Positions 23,569 to 25,055 of a DNA stretch of 25,055 bases are shown piece after piece. The stretch comes from CAZDYP01 sp964509505. Lineage in GTDB: Bacteria; Chloroflexota; Anaerolineae; JACRMK01. The position numbers and the translations under genes were made by a program. The notes under the pieces were generated by a model, which saw only the letters and a list, made by a program, of their open reading frames with translations, had not been told where the DNA came from and searched no databases. Each line of letters opens with the position of its first letter. Position 1 is the first letter of the stretch. The DNA is taken from NCBI GenBank assembly GCA_964509505.1, contig CAZDYP010000064.1:1-25055 (forward strand), given 5' to 3'.

Positions 23569-25044
23569 ATGGCGACACGTACCTTTGATGAGCTGGTGCA
23601 AGATTTACAGCAACGCCGTGAGGTGGCTGACCCGCCGCCGGTGCTGTTGATGGGCGCGGGCGCTTCGATTGCCGCAGGCATCGGCGCGATGGGCGAGCTC
23701 TTCAAGTTCGTCAAGAAAAAAGACTTTGACGAATTTTGCGCCTACATCAAACCACTCACGGCAGCAGAACGCTATCGCTTGCTCGCGCGCTTCTTGCAAA
23801 CCCGCAAGCCCGAAGCGCCTACGCCGGGCTATCAAGCGTTGGCGAAGTTGTGCGCGGAAGCATATTTCGACATCATTCTGACGACGAACCTCGACCCGCT
23901 CTTGGACGATGCGTTGGCGAATGCACGTTTGTGGCGCAAAGATTACATGCTGCTCGTCAACGGCGTCACGCGCCCTGACCGTCTCATGCCGTTGTTGCAA
24001 GCGCAAAGCCCGCGTCTCAAGGTCGTCAAACTGCACGGCGACCTCTTCCAACGCTTCATGGCGTGGACGCCCGCCGAGATGGACACTTACCTCACCGACA
24101 TCATTCCCCATTTGCAACCTGTGTTGCAAGGGCGCGACCTGCTCATCGTCGGTTACAGTATGCGCGACGAGCGGGTGCGCGAGCTCGCCTTGTCAACGGG
24201 CGGCGCGGTATGGTATATGGCTCCGTTCGGTGTGCCAGACTTTCTCGCCAGCGAAGAACGCCTGCGCGCCGTCACCAGCGAAGAAGCGAAGTTTGAAAAC
24301 ACCTTCCCCGCGTTAGTCAAAGCATTGGGGTTGGCTGCACCCGCTGAAGCAGCTGCCGAAGGCGGCGTTTCATTCGATGTGCCGGGCATGGAGACCGAAG
24401 AGCCAGCCGCGCCTATCAGCACACGACGCGGCGGGATTGCCGCCGCGCGCAACGTGAGCGGTGAACAAGCCGGCGCGGAAACGATTGACGATTTCATGGC
24501 GTCTATCGTCGCATTGACCAGCGCCGATGGTCGCGTCGTTTGCACGGGCTTTGTGCTTGCCGAGCCGCGCGTCATCGTCACCGATGGCTACGTCGGCAAC
24601 ACACAACACTTCCTACAGAAGGATCGAGTCGTCGTGAAGACGTTGGACGGCGAAGCGTTCACGACGCGTGTGAAGACATTGAACACGGCGCATCCCTTCG
24701 GGCCGCTGGTGCTCGACGTGCCTGACGATTTTGAAGCGATTGGCTTGCGGCTCGATACAGGTTCGCTCACCAGCGACATGGCAGTGCGGATTGGCGTGTC
24801 GGCGGGCGAACGCATCGGTATCACCAAAGGCGTCATCACCAGCCCGCGCGTGCGCACGCAAGCCATCGCAGGGTTGGGCGATGTGCCGAAGCTCGCAACG
24901 GTTGAAGCAACGGTGAAGCCTGGCTCATCAGGCGCGCCCGTCGTGGATGACTCGTTTGCGGTGCGCGGTTTCATCGTCGCAGGCGCGGGCGACAAGGCGC
25001 AAGCGTTCATGTATCCTGCGTCGGCGTGGGCAAGTGGGTTATAA
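23569..25044 (+). CDS. SIR2-like domain fused to a trypsin-like (probably inactive) protease domain
   Basis: A 491-residue protein with no signal peptide or membrane helix. Residues about 22-250 form a SIR2-like NAD-binding domain: GAGAS (29-33), TTNLD with Asn107, KLHGD with His156, and LLIVGYSMRD (191-200), all residues expected for NAD hydrolysis. A Glu/Ala-rich linker follows (about 255-300). Residues about 305-491 look like a trypsin-like beta-barrel: CTGFVL, IVTDGYV, LVLDVP and PGSSGAPVVD. Only the nucleophile Ser454 remains; the usual His and Asp positions appear to be Tyr341 and Gly378. SIR2 NADases and trypsin-like domains both occur in phage-defence proteins, but no defence role is shown here. 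Confidence 0.82.
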   Translation: MATRTFDELVQDLQQRREVADPPPVLLMGAGASIAAGIGAMGELFKFVKKKDFDEFCAYIKPLTAAERYRLLARFLQTRKPEAPTPGYQALAKLCAEAYFDIILTTNLDPLLDDALANARLWRKDYMLLVNGVTRPDRLMPLLQAQSPRLKVVKLHGDLFQRFMAWTPAEMDTYLTDIIPHLQPVLQGRDLLIVGYSMRDERVRELALSTGGAVWYMAPFGVPDFLASEERLRAVTSEEAKFENTFPALVKALGLAAPAEAAAEGGVSFDVPGMETEEPAAPISTRRGGIAAARNVSGEQAGAETIDDFMASIVALTSADGRVVCTGFVLAEPRVIVTDGYVGNTQHFLQKDRVVVKTLDGEAFTTRVKTLNTAHPFGPLVLDVPDDFEAIGLRLDTGSLTSDMAVRIGVSAGERIGITKGVITSPRVRTQAIAGLGDVPKLATVEATVKPGSSGAPVVDDSFAVRGFIVAGAGDKAQAFMYPASAWASGL

Positions 25045-25055
25045 GTTCAAGGTTC

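Overview
The window looks like part of a chromosome from a member of the Chloroflexota, probably Anaerolineae-like. The reasons are an alternative complex III (ACIII) operon, lipoproteins with long Ala/Pro/Thr linkers, an LPxTG-type tail on a cytochrome, paired ArsA-like ATPases, and moderately high GC. This assignment is inference from gene content, since no rRNA marker is present. A run of 100 N (1212-1311) is an assembly gap, so linkage of the first gene to the rest is only as good as the scaffolding.

Layout. (1) 1-4896: an FAD-dependent amine/amino-acid oxidoreductase, then a TRAP transporter (dctQ, dctM on +; the solute-binding gene dctP convergent on -) of the 2-oxo acid/lactate-binding type. 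(2) 5102-5592: a small CxxC thioredoxin-like protein with its own promoter and terminator. (3) 5593-5953: a gene-poor leader with two copies of a perfect Shine-Dalgarno-like motif flanking a dispersed repeat, followed by cstA, a peptide/pyruvate-type transporter (5954-7945). (4) 8022-8696 (-): an unrecognised one-helix membrane protein. (5) 8829-11508: an operon of two paralogous small hydrophobic proteins and two paralogous ArsA/Get3-type ATPases with complementary active-site changes. (6) 11648-19426 (-): a seven-gene ACIII operon, read actA, actB1, actB2, actC, actD-actE fusion, diheme lipoprotein cytochrome c, diheme cytochrome c with an LPKTG tail. (7) 19566-21017: an ECF sigma factor and an RskA-like anti-sigma factor, divergent from ACIII. 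(8) 21241-23400: a MEMO-family protein (-) and a histone-deacetylase-family enzyme (+), divergent. (9) 23569-25044: a SIR2-like domain fused to a trypsin-like domain whose catalytic His and Asp appear lost.

How the genes fit together. The ACIII operon would oxidise menaquinol and pass electrons to periplasmic or cell-surface cytochromes c, two of which are encoded at its end with different anchors (lipid and sortase-like). The TRAP and CstA transporters point to uptake of small carboxylates, possibly with amine or amino-acid oxidation. The ECF/anti-sigma pair may respond to envelope or redox state, but no target promoter could be identified.

The best candidates for undescribed biology are the small-protein/ArsA-pair operon, the SIR2-pseudoprotease fusion, the duplicated leader upstream of cstA, and a palindrome family found at three of the four convergent gene junctions.
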